Positions 24,832-39,700 of a stretch of 64,000 bases of DNA are shown one piece after another. Each line of letters starts with the position of its first letter. Position 1 is the stretch's first letter. The notes beneath the pieces were generated by a model, which made no database searches, was not told where the DNA came from, and saw nothing but the letters and a program-made list of their open reading frames with translations. The translations under genes were made by a program, and so were the position numbers. The stretch covers positions 251,080,251 to 251,144,250 of the forward strand of contig NC_081826.1 in the NCBI RefSeq assembly GCF_030867095.1, read 5' to 3'. This DNA comes from Alligator mississippiensis (lineage: Eukaryota; Chordata; Crocodylia; Alligatoridae).

Positions 24832-26567
24832 CAGGGCCCTGCCACACCTGCAAGCTGGAGAGAAACCAGGCCTGCGGGTGTTGCACCTTTTTTTTCCAAT
24901 TAAAGCAACAAAAACTTGAAAGTTCCAGCCAAAACAGAAACTTCCAAGAACTGCGACACAAAAGGTAGCGTGTCCATATCCCCGCTCCGTACTTCTGGGG
25001 GTGTTGCACCTTTTATATTTTCTTAATTAAAAAAAAATATATATAATTCTCTCCACACCCTCTCCTTTTGTCAATATTTCACAGAAAATCAATATCGTAT
25101 ATAAAACCATAATTCATAACACAATCGTGGGGACTCCTGTCCCCTTTCCCAATCACAATTTCTCCACAGTTGGATCACCGAATCCTCTTTATACATGATC
25201 ATCAAGTCAATCCATGACAATACATTTTTGCTCTTTTCTCATACAGGTTCTTGGGACACTTTAAACATTGTAAAATATGAGGATGTATTGTAACAGTCTT
25301 TTCACGCGGTCTCGTATTTTCCTCCATTTTATTTGCATTTAACACGTTTCCATAATTCCTTAATTATAACACACACAATTCACTTTTATTTTTGTCTTGG
25401 TACTACTGTTTTCCCGATGTTTCATTTTCACCTTTCCCTTTTCCCTCTTTTCCCCGATTCCCGACGCTTTTCCTTTCCCTACTTCCCGACGCTTTTCCTT
25501 TCTCTTCTCTCTCTCTCCTTTTCTTTCCCTACCCTTACCCTATCCCAGCCAGCTGAAATAATTCCTGCCACCCAACGCCTTGCCATACCCTACTCCCTTC
25601 GCCCTTTTCTCCCTTTCCCTTTATGTAGTCCTTAATCTCATAATACCTTAGCTGTGCACATTCCCTTTGTGTGAAGTATACCCTCTTCCCTACCAACAAG
25701 CATCTCGTTTTCCATAATGCCACCCTCATTCCCATCAAGATCACCCATACTTCCCATTGCCTCTCTCCTTGTTTTACCAGTCTGTACACTGCACTTTCAT
25801 ATGAAACCCCCTGTGCCCACCCTATCACCCTTAGAAATGTCCCTACTCTTCCCCACACCCTTCTTGCAAACGTGAACTCCCAAAAAACATGATGTACCGT
25901 TTCTTCCTGCGTACAGAACTCCCTCGGACACTCCGCTGATCTCACCAGCCCCCATAGGTATAGTACTTCCCTGACTGATAGCACCTGCCTAACTGTACAC
26001 CACACTATTTCCCTATGAATCCCTTTCCACCTTGCATCTTCTATTCCCTTCCACACACCTCACCTGTTCCCATGCCAAATCCCCGTCTGTTAACCCATCT
26101 TTCTCCCTAATTGTGTTGAAAATCACCCTTGCTTTTTGTAGTCCTTCCAGCCCCAATTTGACCAAACCCTTTGCCCTGACGAATGCCACCAGCCTATCCA
26201 CATGCTGCAATGGTTTTCCTGCCCACATTCCTGTCCACCTTTCTCCAAATATTCCCCATGCCCTCAGAACTCTGCCTCCCCAGTACTTTGCCCATTTCCC
26301 CACTATTCCTTCCGCTTTCCGTGCCTCCCTGACTAATGTCGCCACCCCGTGCCCATATACGAACGTTTCCACCTCTAGAAAACCTGGGGGTGTTACACTT
26401 GCTCCAGCTGGCTGCGTCCTGTTGGCACTGACCAGTCGTGAGCCTGTGCTGATGGCCTACCTTTATGGGAGATTAGCCAGTTAATTGAATATCATGACTT
26501 TGCACCATGGCCCCTCTAAATTGATGGCCCGTTTGCCAATTAATTGCATAGATGTAGCAGGGGCCTA
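24832..26567. mobile_element. TIR DNA element with nested LINE
   Basis: The left end CAGGGCCCTGCCACACC and the right end read as reverse complement (TAGGCCCCTGCTACATC) match at most positions. Without the insert at 25,011-26,383 the element is about 350 bp. No matching target duplication was found. It abuts the CpG island of CCDC125. Confidence 0.5.
25011..26383 (-). mobile_element. Tx1/L1-like LINE, 3' fragment
   Basis: Minus-strand frames at 26372-26013 and 26056-25535 give the C-terminal part of a non-LTR ORF2: REIVWCTVRQVLS, LVRSAECPREFC, TQEETVHHVFW and FARRVWGRVG, which resemble the zinc-binding domain after the RT in Tx1/L1-type elements. The two frames overlap, indicating a frameshift. 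CTGGGGGTGTTGCACC (24995-25010) and CTGGGGGTGTTACACTT (26384-26400) flank it as a target-site duplication. The 5' end is truncated. The Tx1 assignment is from recall of the family and is less certain than the LINE call. Confidence 0.7.
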
Positions 26568-27260
26568 AATTAGTTGTGCCCCCCTCCTTTCTCATTCAAA
26601 CAATCACCCTGAAAAGCAACTCACTGAGAAAGGTGTTTAGCCTCAAATCAGGGTAGAGGCACCTTATAGACCAACTTGTTCAGTGGGCTCTGACCAGATG
26701 TGAACAAATGAATATCACACACAAGGGACTCCAGGTGACCCCCCCCATCCCTAGTCCCACAAGTTGTGCTTCACTCTCTCCAAAATTCAGCCTACAAGGT
26801 GCACTTCTACCCCGCCTTCTTATGAATGATGGGACCACTTGCTCTTGATCCAATGTTCAGACCAATTCCATTATCAAGTTTTTCTGTCCTGGATCCCCAA
26901 GACACGAGGTAAATGAAAAGCAATGCTTGGTGTTCAACATACAAAGGTAATAAGAGGCAATTTTTCAAAGTGGTACATAAGGACTTGTATGCTGTATTTC
27001 ATGTTATGAGCATATATATTTTTAATTATACTTCCAAATAAAAAAATGCTGTCAGGCCAGACTGTTGGTTGATAGGCTGCACTGCCACAAATTCAACTCC
27101 TTACTTCACAGGCGATCTAAGGTTGAATGGCAGAAAAGAATCAGGCAGAAAAACAGAGTCCAAAAGGTTCTCTCTTCTCTACACAATTAAGCAGCAGCAT
27201 TGATAAACACTGGAAAGAACAGTATCTAGAAGGCTTGAAGTCCGGATATAGATTAAAGAA
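26568..27260. other. Intergenic, no gene seen
   Basis: Sequence between the TIR element and the MIR-like SINE. AT-rich in its second half. The frame at 27127-27327 runs into the SINE and is not called. Confidence 0.4.
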
Positions 27261-27269
27261 CCTTAAGGT

Positions 27270-27445
27270 ATCTGCTAAGTGCGATACAAACACTTTCATA
27301 ATGCTTCACACTACACTTGCAAGGTAGAAGTGTTATTCTCATTTTACATATAGGGAACTGGAAGTATAGTAAAGAACAGTGACTTGTCCAAGACTACACA
27401 GGAAATCTGTAGTAGAGGTAGAAACAGAGAGAAATTTGGTCATAT
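27270..27445 (+). mobile_element. MIR-like SINE
   Basis: The sequence follows the MIR consensus in order: GCTAAGTGC, CTTGCAAGGTAGAAGTGTTA, TTCTCATTTTACATATAGGG, AACTGGAAGTATAG, GTGACTTGTCCAAGACTACA and CAGGAAATCTGTAGTAGAGG. It is highly diverged, as expected for an ancient amniote CORE-SINE. Orientation is plus. Confidence 0.8.
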
Positions 27446-27499
27446 TACTATCTTTGAATTATCTACTTCAAGTAAATAAGCATCTCATCATGGATGCAT

Positions 27500-27995
27500 A
27501 TACAAAACCTTATAGTTGGGGACCTACCTAATTCATGGGGGTCTGCTCCCCTGATTTTGCACCACACCAGTTGATTTTTGTGGCAGAGTGCAGCGGGGCC
27601 CCTCCATGCCTCTGATTGGCTAAGGGGCCCCAGAAGCCCCACCCCTCCCTGGAGATTGATAATGGCCATCTGTCAATCTCCAGGGAGGAGTAAGACTCCT
27701 GCAGCCCCTCAACCAGATGTGGGGGGAGGCCTGCTGCACTCAGCAGTGAAAAATTTCCCCTTTCTTTCTCCCTCCCTGGCCTTGTGCTTCAGGACACCAG
27801 AACTTCCCCTATTTTCAACTCCCTCTTCCCCCGCTTTTTCCCCCAACTTGCTGGCTGTTTTCTAGCTTTTTTGCTGTCCTTGCACTTTTTCGCAGGGACC
27901 TGGCTTTTTTTTTTTTTTTTTTTTTACTAAGGACCTACCAATTCACAGCTTCTGCAAAAAATGTAAAATCACAAAGTTGGCACACCCCTAATTAT
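27500..27995. repeat. GC-rich TIR-like repeat with internal hairpin
   Basis: GGGGACCTACCTAATTCATG at the left and GGACCTACCAATTCACAGC near the right edge mark a known type of sauropsid repeat end. Inside, CTCCCTGGAGATTGA and its exact complement pair around a 13-base loop near 27,643-27,687, and a T run of about 23 lies near 27,907. No coding capacity. Confidence 0.45.
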
Positions 27996-28894
27996 AGTAC
28001 TTCTATATGAACAGTTTGTTAAGATTGTTAAAATATTTCCCTAAATTTGCAGATGCTAAATTGAAGCCACTCCAAGGTTGCATTGTCCCTCCTAGATCCC
28101 AAGTATTTCAGTCCGTAGGCAAGCAATGGTCCCACTGAGTTCAGTGGAAGTACAGCTTGTAGGATCTGGCTCAGATGACTACTGTGAAAAAATACAAGGC
28201 AAATCCACCCAACATTAAACAATAGCCTCCTTCAGAGATCTTGATCTCTAAGTGTCCACTAAGATGGTTTGTCTGCATCCATGGAAACTGATTTTGATAA
28301 AAATCTTTAAATAATAGCCAAAGAGCCTAACACTTTTCTAGATTTAAAAAAAAAAAATGACAATACATATTGCAGTACAATAATAGGGACAAAGGTTTGA
28401 AGGAACGCAGATTTTATGGGTCACCAGAATGGGTGAACCATGAACATTTAATTCAGCTTTCATTGTAACTCCTCTTTAGGTACTCATACATAATTTCTAC
28501 AAAATAATGTACTGCAAATACTGTCAAATTACTGTCAAAAGGGAGATCTTTTATTATTTTACTGTAAAATACAAGAAATGCTTAAAGATATATTCCCCCA
28601 TCTCAAAGTTTCTGAAGCTTTTAAATACCTAAGCAATTAAAAACTGCTTGTAAAATCAGCATATCACTTTACCTCCACCATAAACATTCTTTAAAATATA
28701 AGAGCTTCACTTCATTAACATACTAAGCTTTCTTCTTTTAAATAGTCAATTTGTGCTCTTGACATCCTCTACAATATACTGCACCCCTCTCAGTATGTTA
28801 ATTCATCTTTTAGCAACTGACATTTCCTCACTACGATCAGTCTTCAGATTCTTACATTTTCTCAAAGAGAAAAATAACACTATTTTTTGGTTAC

Positions 28895-29105
28895 TCCTCA
28901 GAAATATAGGGCTGGAAGAGACCAGCTGGAAGGGACCTCATGCCCCTTCCTATTGCAAACTACCATATTATATAATCCTTTTTTTATAAACTAGCCAGCT
29001 TCACTGTAAGCCAATTCTTTTTTTTTTTTTTTCCTCCCAATATTCCTCCTGGGAAGCTCTTCTACAGCCTCACTGGTATGATGGGTAGATGTTTTCTTCT
29101 AGCTT
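28895..29105 (-). mobile_element. CR1 3'-end fragment
   Basis: ATATAGGGCTGGAAGAGACC and GAAGGGACCTCATGCCCC, then GGAAGCTCTTCTACAGCC and TTTTCTTCTAGCTTCC, are the inverted CR1 3' end. It lies 3' of AK6 and is heavily diverged. Confidence 0.65.
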
Positions 29106-29170
29106 CCACCTTATATAGACTAAAATATAAATGGAAAAGTTAATTTACTAAGCAAGAATTATGAATGTCA

Positions 29171-29176
29171 TTTATT
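29171..29176 (-). terminator. AK6 polyadenylation signal
   Basis: The minus strand reads AATAAA about 50 bases after the AK6 stop codon. The position and strand fit the AK6 3' end; cleavage has not been shown. Confidence 0.6.
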
Positions 29177-29226
29177 GAATGGGCAGAAGATCCAGGAAAT
29201 ATCTTAAGTTATTTTCTCCTCAAGTT

Positions 29227-32072
<2,846 letters not shown>

Positions 32073-32592
32073 GCCGCCGCGAGGGGAGCGCCGTCACCGT
32101 AGCAACACGTGCACGAGGGCTTCCACCACCTTGCGGCGCACGCGACAGACGTCACCAGCGCGCAGTGGGGCGGGGCGCGCAAGCGCGGCTTTGGCAGCCC
32201 TATGGTGCAGTCGGTCGCCGCACGACCCCACCCCCGGAGGTAGCGCCGCCACAAGGCCGGCCCCGCGCCCCCGGCCCGCCCGGTTCCGGTGCCTGGGGGC
32301 GACCGCGCAGGTGCCTGCGCCCCGCCCCCGAGCGGCGAACGACCGGAGGGGCCGGGGCCAGAGGACCACTGCCCCTACCTCGCCGCCCGGCCCTGCTCCT
32401 CTGGGCGCTGGGGAAGATAAGCCGTGCTCGGCCCGCTATACCGTCCCGTGCGGTGACCTGCCTCCCCGCCCCCCTGGGCTAGTGTTTTTCCCTGGAAAAC
32501 GGAAGTTTTGTTGCTTTTTTTGCCCCCCGGCTCCAGGTGGCGGGGCTGAGGCGCTGCAGGGGACGCAGCGCATGGGGCGAGGCAGATTGATG

Positions 32593-33683
32593 ATGTCCAA
32601 AAACTCCTCTGGAAGGAAACCAGCTGCAGTCCAGGTAGGTGGCGAATGATCCGCGGTTTGGAGCAGGAAAGGCCAGAGAGGCTCCCTCCGTTGTCCCGGC
32701 CAGCAGTGCTGCTGGCTCACGAGTGGTGCAAGGCAACTAGCTGAAACTTCACTTGGGATTCACCCGCATATGAGAACCCGGGCCAGGTCGGGATGTAGTC
32801 ACGGGCCAGACACGAAGGGAAGGAGGAGAAGATTTCTTTTTCTTTCCCTCTGTGATTTCTCAGTGTGCTCTTGGAATAGCTTCTGTATCTCACTCCTTGC
32901 CTGCTTTTCATTCTCTGTGCAAGTCTGTAGTATGTGTTAAGGCTCAGACCAACTGAGGTACTGAATGCTTTTTATAATCTGCTTTCTGCATGACTATCAC
33001 TTCCCTTATTAGTGCTTAGAGCCAGCCTTTTAAAAGGTCTTTTAGCTTGAAAGACAGTCTCTGTCTGCCCCCTCTCCCCCCAAAAAAGAAAAAAAATGAA
33101 CTAAAATGACAGCTCTCTGGAGGACAAAGGTTCAATTTCGGTGCAGTGTTCAAGGTTTTGAAACGTGTGGGTCGTCCCCCTCCCCCATCTTTAAAATAAA
33201 AACAAAACCTTTCAGTTGCTTTTACCAAAACAGCTGTGTTTGAAATGACGGGATTGAAACTTGAGCGATTTTGGTTCAGAAATGCCTTTTGGTTCTCGGG
33301 TCACAAGAGAAATCAACTTGCACTGTGGATTGATAATTGGCAAAGCCATTTTCAAGATCCTCCTTTGCCTGATTCTGGGCATAATATTTTGTCAAAGATT
33401 ATTCAGAGCATATTGCCCATAACTATTGGCAGGGCTGTGTGCCTTCTGTAAAATACATGACTGGATTCCACCCATTTTCACAAGATTCTGTTTCAGAATT
33501 TATATCAACACGTGATCTCATAATACAGGGGTCAGCAACGTTTTTGGGCAGAATGCAAAAAACAGTAGCAACCTTGACACATAAGAAGTTGGTGTGCCAG
33601 GGGCAGATGCCTGCAAGGGACCCGATCCTTTTTGTGGCAGCCAGGGCACTTGCCACCCCTGCGCTCCACCGGCTCCGGCCACT

Positions 33684-33720
<37 letters not shown>

Positions 33721-36700
33721 CGCGCACGCTCTGTCAGCTCCAGCTACTCACCACCCCCACACTCCGCCAGTCTGGCCGCTTGCCCCCCCCCATCCTCATG
33801 CAGGCTGGTATACCCTGGGCCCTGCACACCCCTAGGGATGGCTCTGGTGGCTGCACAACCACAGCCCCTTCCCTGAGGTGCAAGTGCCAAGCAAAAGGCC
33901 TTCGTGTGCCTCACTCGGGCATGTGTGCTGTGGGTTGCCTACCTGTGTCATAGTGGTTCCAATGCCTCTCCATCTTATAAAGCTCTGGGGGTTTTTTATT
34001 TTGCTGACAAAACCTTCTTTTTCATGTTCCTTACCTTTGCATCCTACTTATGGAAATTTAATCACAATATATACAAATGTCAGTATAATACCCCAAAAAA
34101 ACAACCAAAGTACAGAGACAGTGTAAAATTAAGCAGAACAAAGTTAACACAAGAGCCTCTCTACTGTGGCCACATTTATTTTTAACTCACTCTGAGCCTT
34201 GTTTTTCTTTTAATTTGAGAATAGTGAACTGCTGCAATTTCCTGTACTAGCATGCTGACAAGTATGAGGCCATGTATTAGAAAGCCTGTTGATTTTGTTG
34301 GGATGCATAGGGCATTTCATTCTAGAACTTCATTAAGGGTAAGAAGTGCCATTGTTTGTTTATAACCTCAATTCTCAGTTTTCCACATGTGATATTTATA
34401 TGATAGCAATTTCATGGCTGTATAAAAGTTGGTTGTTAATGAATATCTTCTAGAGACAGATTTATCTGGTAGAAATGGCACATTATCAATTGTAAGTAAT
34501 AAAAAGCATAACATTTAAATTGTCTAGCATTTACCTTTTAACTTTTTTTTTTTTGTTCTTAGGGAACAGACTGGTTGGCACATTCATTTGATGATTTCTT
34601 TGGGAACACAAATACCTCCTCAAGTACCCTTCCTGTGAAATTACCTGGGGAAGTCAAGCAGTCTCAGAAGAGAAAAGATCATTTCTCTGTGCCAGAAAAT
34701 AGCAAAAACATAGTTCTTGCCAGAAAGAAGGGAAAGGCATCTTCAGTACATCAGATTTGTAATCGAGCCAAACAAAATCAAAACCTATCTCAAAATGAAC
34801 CATGGGTGGATAAATACAAACCAGAAACTCAGGTATAAAACTGTTAGAATTTCAGCTTGTATGATAAAAACCATAAAAACATCTCGGTGTAACTTTTAAT
34901 GTTCCTTGCTCTCTACTAACTAGTCCTACCCAGATGCAGTTTCTAAATGTTGTGGCTTATTCCATCAGAGCACAGTCTGCGATATTAGCAGATTATACCA
35001 GTTTTTTATTTGCTGAAGTACTGTTACTGGTGTGTTTCAAAAGAGTGTATGCACTATCTATCCCACAGAATTGGATCACTTAGTGAAATGAACAATTAGT
35101 ATAAATTGCATCTTCAAGGTGTTTAACCTAAAAATACTTCATCTATGGACAAAAACAAATAAATGAGTTGAAAGTATACAAACTTGCAGAAAAGCTTAGC
35201 AAAAAATCATGCTAACTTTTTCAAATATTTTTATGCTTTTAGAATGATGCTTTCCTGAAATGATGATGTAGGCTTGTAAATAGCAAATAAACTTGTATCT
35301 CTGAGATTATTGCAAAGCTCATTTTCTTCTTGGACATTTGAAAGCTGACAATTGAAGGAAGAGGAGGAAATAAATACGTGCTAGATTATCTTTAATTGCT
35401 GCAATTAGGATTTTTTAAAATTGTCAAGATTAATTAGATACAGATTTCCTGTTTAGCATTTCTGCAAACACGAATGCTGTTCCTGAACTATATCAATAAA
35501 ACCACCTAAAATCCACAGTTAGATATACATTTCATATACTTTCTCCTTGTTCTAGAGTGATCTTGCTGTGCATAAGAAGAAGGTTGAAGAAGTTGAAACC
35601 TGGTTAAAATCTCAAATATTCGAAAGGCAACCAAAGCAGGTAATGCTAATGCATAGGTTTTTTTAAATATCTGGCCAATAACAAAGTTATAAGAATTTAT
35701 CTTAAGTAAGTGTACAAAATACTCTAGAGATGTTTTTTATCCATGTTCTTGTAGTAGGCTTATTGAAACAGAATTGATGTTGTAGAGTACAAGAAGCTTC
35801 TCTGGTAGTATATGCTGGTAGAAGAATTCTGAGAACATAGGCTAGAAGTTTACATTTAAAACTCGTTGTTCCTACGTCCCTTCAGTCCTTGTACTTCTGA
35901 AAGGAATGGCTATATTATATTCCTCCTGCTTCATTGGTTAGGTATTTTATTAATTTTTTTATCAGTTTTCACCATTTTGCAACATCATTGAAAATTACAG
36001 GATTGCAAAGGTACATTTATGGCCTGCTGTATGCTCTTGAACTTCTGTGATTGGGTGAAAGAACTAGCTTTGAATTTCATAAAACAAAATTGCTTTTCTA
36101 GAACTGGTTGTTGTAAAAGGATGTTTTTTTCCCCCTGACACTGTATTGTCAGCGTCTCTAGTTATAGCAAAATAATATTGCTGACACTGGGTTCTGTAAT
36201 CTGTCACTGGCGTTTTTAAAAACATATACATCTGAATTGCTTCTTGCTAGGTGAACTTATGCATTTGCTAACTGTGGGCCATTTGGTTCAGAATTCTAAA
36301 ATGGCAAGGTTGCACATGCTTGTTCCTTCTTTTTTTTTTTACCCTCTCCTTCTGAATTGTAGCAAAATTGTATTTTCTGCTTTGCAGATCAGTTCTATAG
36401 CTGCCTAGTTATTAGTATATAATAGCAAAGTCACATTGATGTGAAGTGATTGAGGGTTTTGTATTATTCAGTGAGTGAGGAGAAACACATATATACAACT
36501 ATTTTCCATTTTGATCAAGTTTTAATAGTGTATTTTTAATACTGAAAATAAGCATTTCACAGCTACTGTGAAGCTCTGCTTTCTAGACTGTCTCCAGGAT
36601 GTGGTGGTTGGATCCCAGTGCTGGACCTGTGCTTTTGATTTGCTGAGCTTGAGCAGAGTCAAAGTACTTGCCTCTGGCTTCAAGTATATAAGCATACTCT

Positions 36701-39700
36701 GGGGGCACCAATCCTGTCTAGGTCCCATTTCACAAACCAGTTGCCTAGGTCTTGAGACTACTGCCAGTTCACTGTCCCCAGTAGCTGAAACAGACCATTC
36801 CCATAGCTCTAGCCTTTTAGATCCTCTGGCTTATAGTTTGTTTCATCAGAGATGTGTGATAGTTGAAGCAAATAAACACAGATTTATACTTAGGGCCTTA
36901 AGTCATTCTTTGTTGTAGAAAACTTGGAAGATGCATGGGTCTAGGCAGAACACAAATGCCAGCATATGAATTGGTGTCTAAATTTCCTCATCATTCTTGG
37001 CAGGCAAGGTTCTTTGGGTAGATGTAATATCTTTTATTTGAGTGACTAAATACTTGGAAAAATGTTCTTTGCAAGCTTTCGGGCACAAACGCTTCTTCAG
37101 GCAGTAGGAGATTCTGTTGCCAAGTCTCCCAATGCCTGAAGAAGGGTGTTGGTGCCCAAAAGCTTGCAAAGAACTTTTTTTCCAAGTATTTAGTTGGTCA
37201 AATAAAAGAGATCACATCTACTGAAAGAAACCTGCCTGCCTATGTCATTAGACCAACATGGCTACAACTAACAACCCCTCATCATTCTTGAGCATTCTTT
37301 GGATTTGGATAAGTTCCCTTTTAGGACTCCAGTGCTCCCAGCCAGATTTTAGTTCTAAATTAAGGAGACTTTTTTTTCTGACTTTTGCAGTTAACAGCCT
37401 TGCCTGGTCCTGCAGTCAAAAAGGTTCTCTTTGCCTCTAAAATCTTTGCCTGTGTTCTTTCCTCCCAACAGGGAGTTCCTTGAGTTTTCAAATACTAACA
37501 CCTGGTTTCTTTGTTCTCCTACTCCAGCCTCCTTGTCTGCTGGTGAATAAAGTTGAATTGTTCCTCCCTGGCATCAGCTTGTCACCTGTTCTAAGTTGCT
37601 CCAATTTGAATGGGAGCTACTTATAGAAATGATCCTCTGTTGTCCTTGCACTGGGAAGAGATGTGATACCAGTTTTGTTGGTATCTAATATGGCATTCAG
37701 TAAGAACAGGAATCTTGTAAAAAAAATCAATCTGCATTTGTAAGTTGGACCTAAGTAGATTTCCCTGAATGATAAAACAGTAAAGTTGTTCTCAAACCAC
37801 GGAACCGGTAACCCAGCACTTCATCTCAAGGCCCTTACTAGTTTTGGTTAATGGTGTTGCTTTTGTTTCAGGGTGGTTCTGTTTTACTCTTAACTGGTCC
37901 TCCAGGTTGTGGAAAGACTGCAACTGTACAAATATTAGTTCAAGATCTTGGTATTCAGGTGCATGAATGGATCAACCCAGTATCTCTAGATTTTACAAAA
38001 GAAGATTTCAAGGAAAGTTTTAACCAGGGTGAGTTTTTTGGGGGGGGCAGGGGTTGCTTATTGCTGTGTTCCAACTACTCCTGTAGTTTGTCAGCTTTAA
38101 AGCTCTATAACACATAAAAACATTAAATGAAATTTAATTTGAATTTGTCCTTCTGAAAGATTAGGTGCTCAATCATGGTTGGCTTAAAGATTGCATATCA
38201 AAATCAGGCTAGAGACAAAGTCAAATTAAGTCCTCATAATGATATGTAAAACTATTTAATACAAATATTCTGCTTAAAGCTTTTTGTTTGAATGTATTTT
38301 TTTAAGGACTTATCCCCAGAACTGGGTGAAATTCATTGCATTAGAGAGGGGCCTCCTTAATGTCCTGGGCACCACTTAAACCTTTCAGGAGAAACTGAAA
38401 TAGAATTAAAGAACCCTTTGCCAAGTTTTCTGTTCTGGCATAAACTTTACTTTTCAACAATGAATTAGAATATATTTGAGAGGTGTATTTGACCATTACT
38501 GTGCAGTAGCTACTGACAGAATGTACCAATGAGGATGCATTAATTCTAATAGTGTTTATATAATATGTGATGTAACATGAAATGTATATTTTTATTTTTA
38601 TTTTTTTTTCTCAGAATCAAGTTTCCATATACTTCCTAGTCAAGCCCAGGCAACACTCTTTCAAGACTTTTTGTTAAGAGCAAATAAATATAGCAGACTT
38701 CAGATGCTTGGGGAATCCACTGAGACTGATATAAAGCTTATTCTAATTGAAGTAAGTGAATTTTGGGGGTGGGAGGCAGGGTCTTTGTGAAAGGGTTGGT
38801 GTACTGCACTCCCTCCAGAACTGAAAGACCTGGCTGGAACTTTTAATGTAGCAGACCAAATTCTGTTTAATTACCCATGTGAGTATTTGATTGGAGTTTA
38901 CAGCATAAGTTGCATACTACCAAAAGAAAATTCAAAGCAATATTGAAGAGGAGCATCCCTGAGTATGCATCGCTTTAGAATTGACCAGAAAGGGAAGTTA
39001 CTACCATCTTGGTATTTTGTATATAAACAAGTCCTGGAAGATTTTCTCTTTAATGCTTTAATACTCTTTGTTTTTCGTTTTTACACATATCAAGACTGTA
39101 AATATAAAGCCTACTCCTGCTGTTTTGTTGGAGGTCAGTCTTACAGGTCTCACATGGTCTTGGCAAGTTAATGAGCCTTATTCTTACTTTAAGGGCCCAA
39201 GAATACAGTCAGTTTCCAGATGTTTTTGTTTGACACCTATTTAAATTGGATTTAAAGAGCTCAAATAAAAATCATCTTCTGTGATTGTATTGTCTGTCTC
39301 TTCTCCAAATTTGTTATTTTTCTGATCTCCAGAATCTTCCAGGAAACAAAATAGATGAGACCCAGATTTTTAATTTGGAAAATACAAAGAAATATTTTGG
39401 GAAGGTGGAGGATTTTTGTGTTTATATAAAAAAAAAAAAAAAAAGGTGCCATAAACTCATTTTTTCTGGGTCCCTTTAGTAACTTTTACTTGAATCTTAA
39501 ATGTATGTTATTGATTTCTATGTTAAGTTTCTATGTCAAGTTTATTTGAAGAGTTCTTTATATAATTGCACACTTATCAGCTCACCTAACCACACATGTA
39601 GTTTGTTACAACCAGTCTCAGTAGAAATAAACTCTCTAAGTACATAATGTACTATAACCTTCACTTCCTCAGAGAACATATACACTTGAATTACATTGCT

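Noticed and set aside
33439-33876. 145-codon frame with a proline run
   Set aside because: It reads through the 34-base poly-C tract of a transposon and is not a protein.
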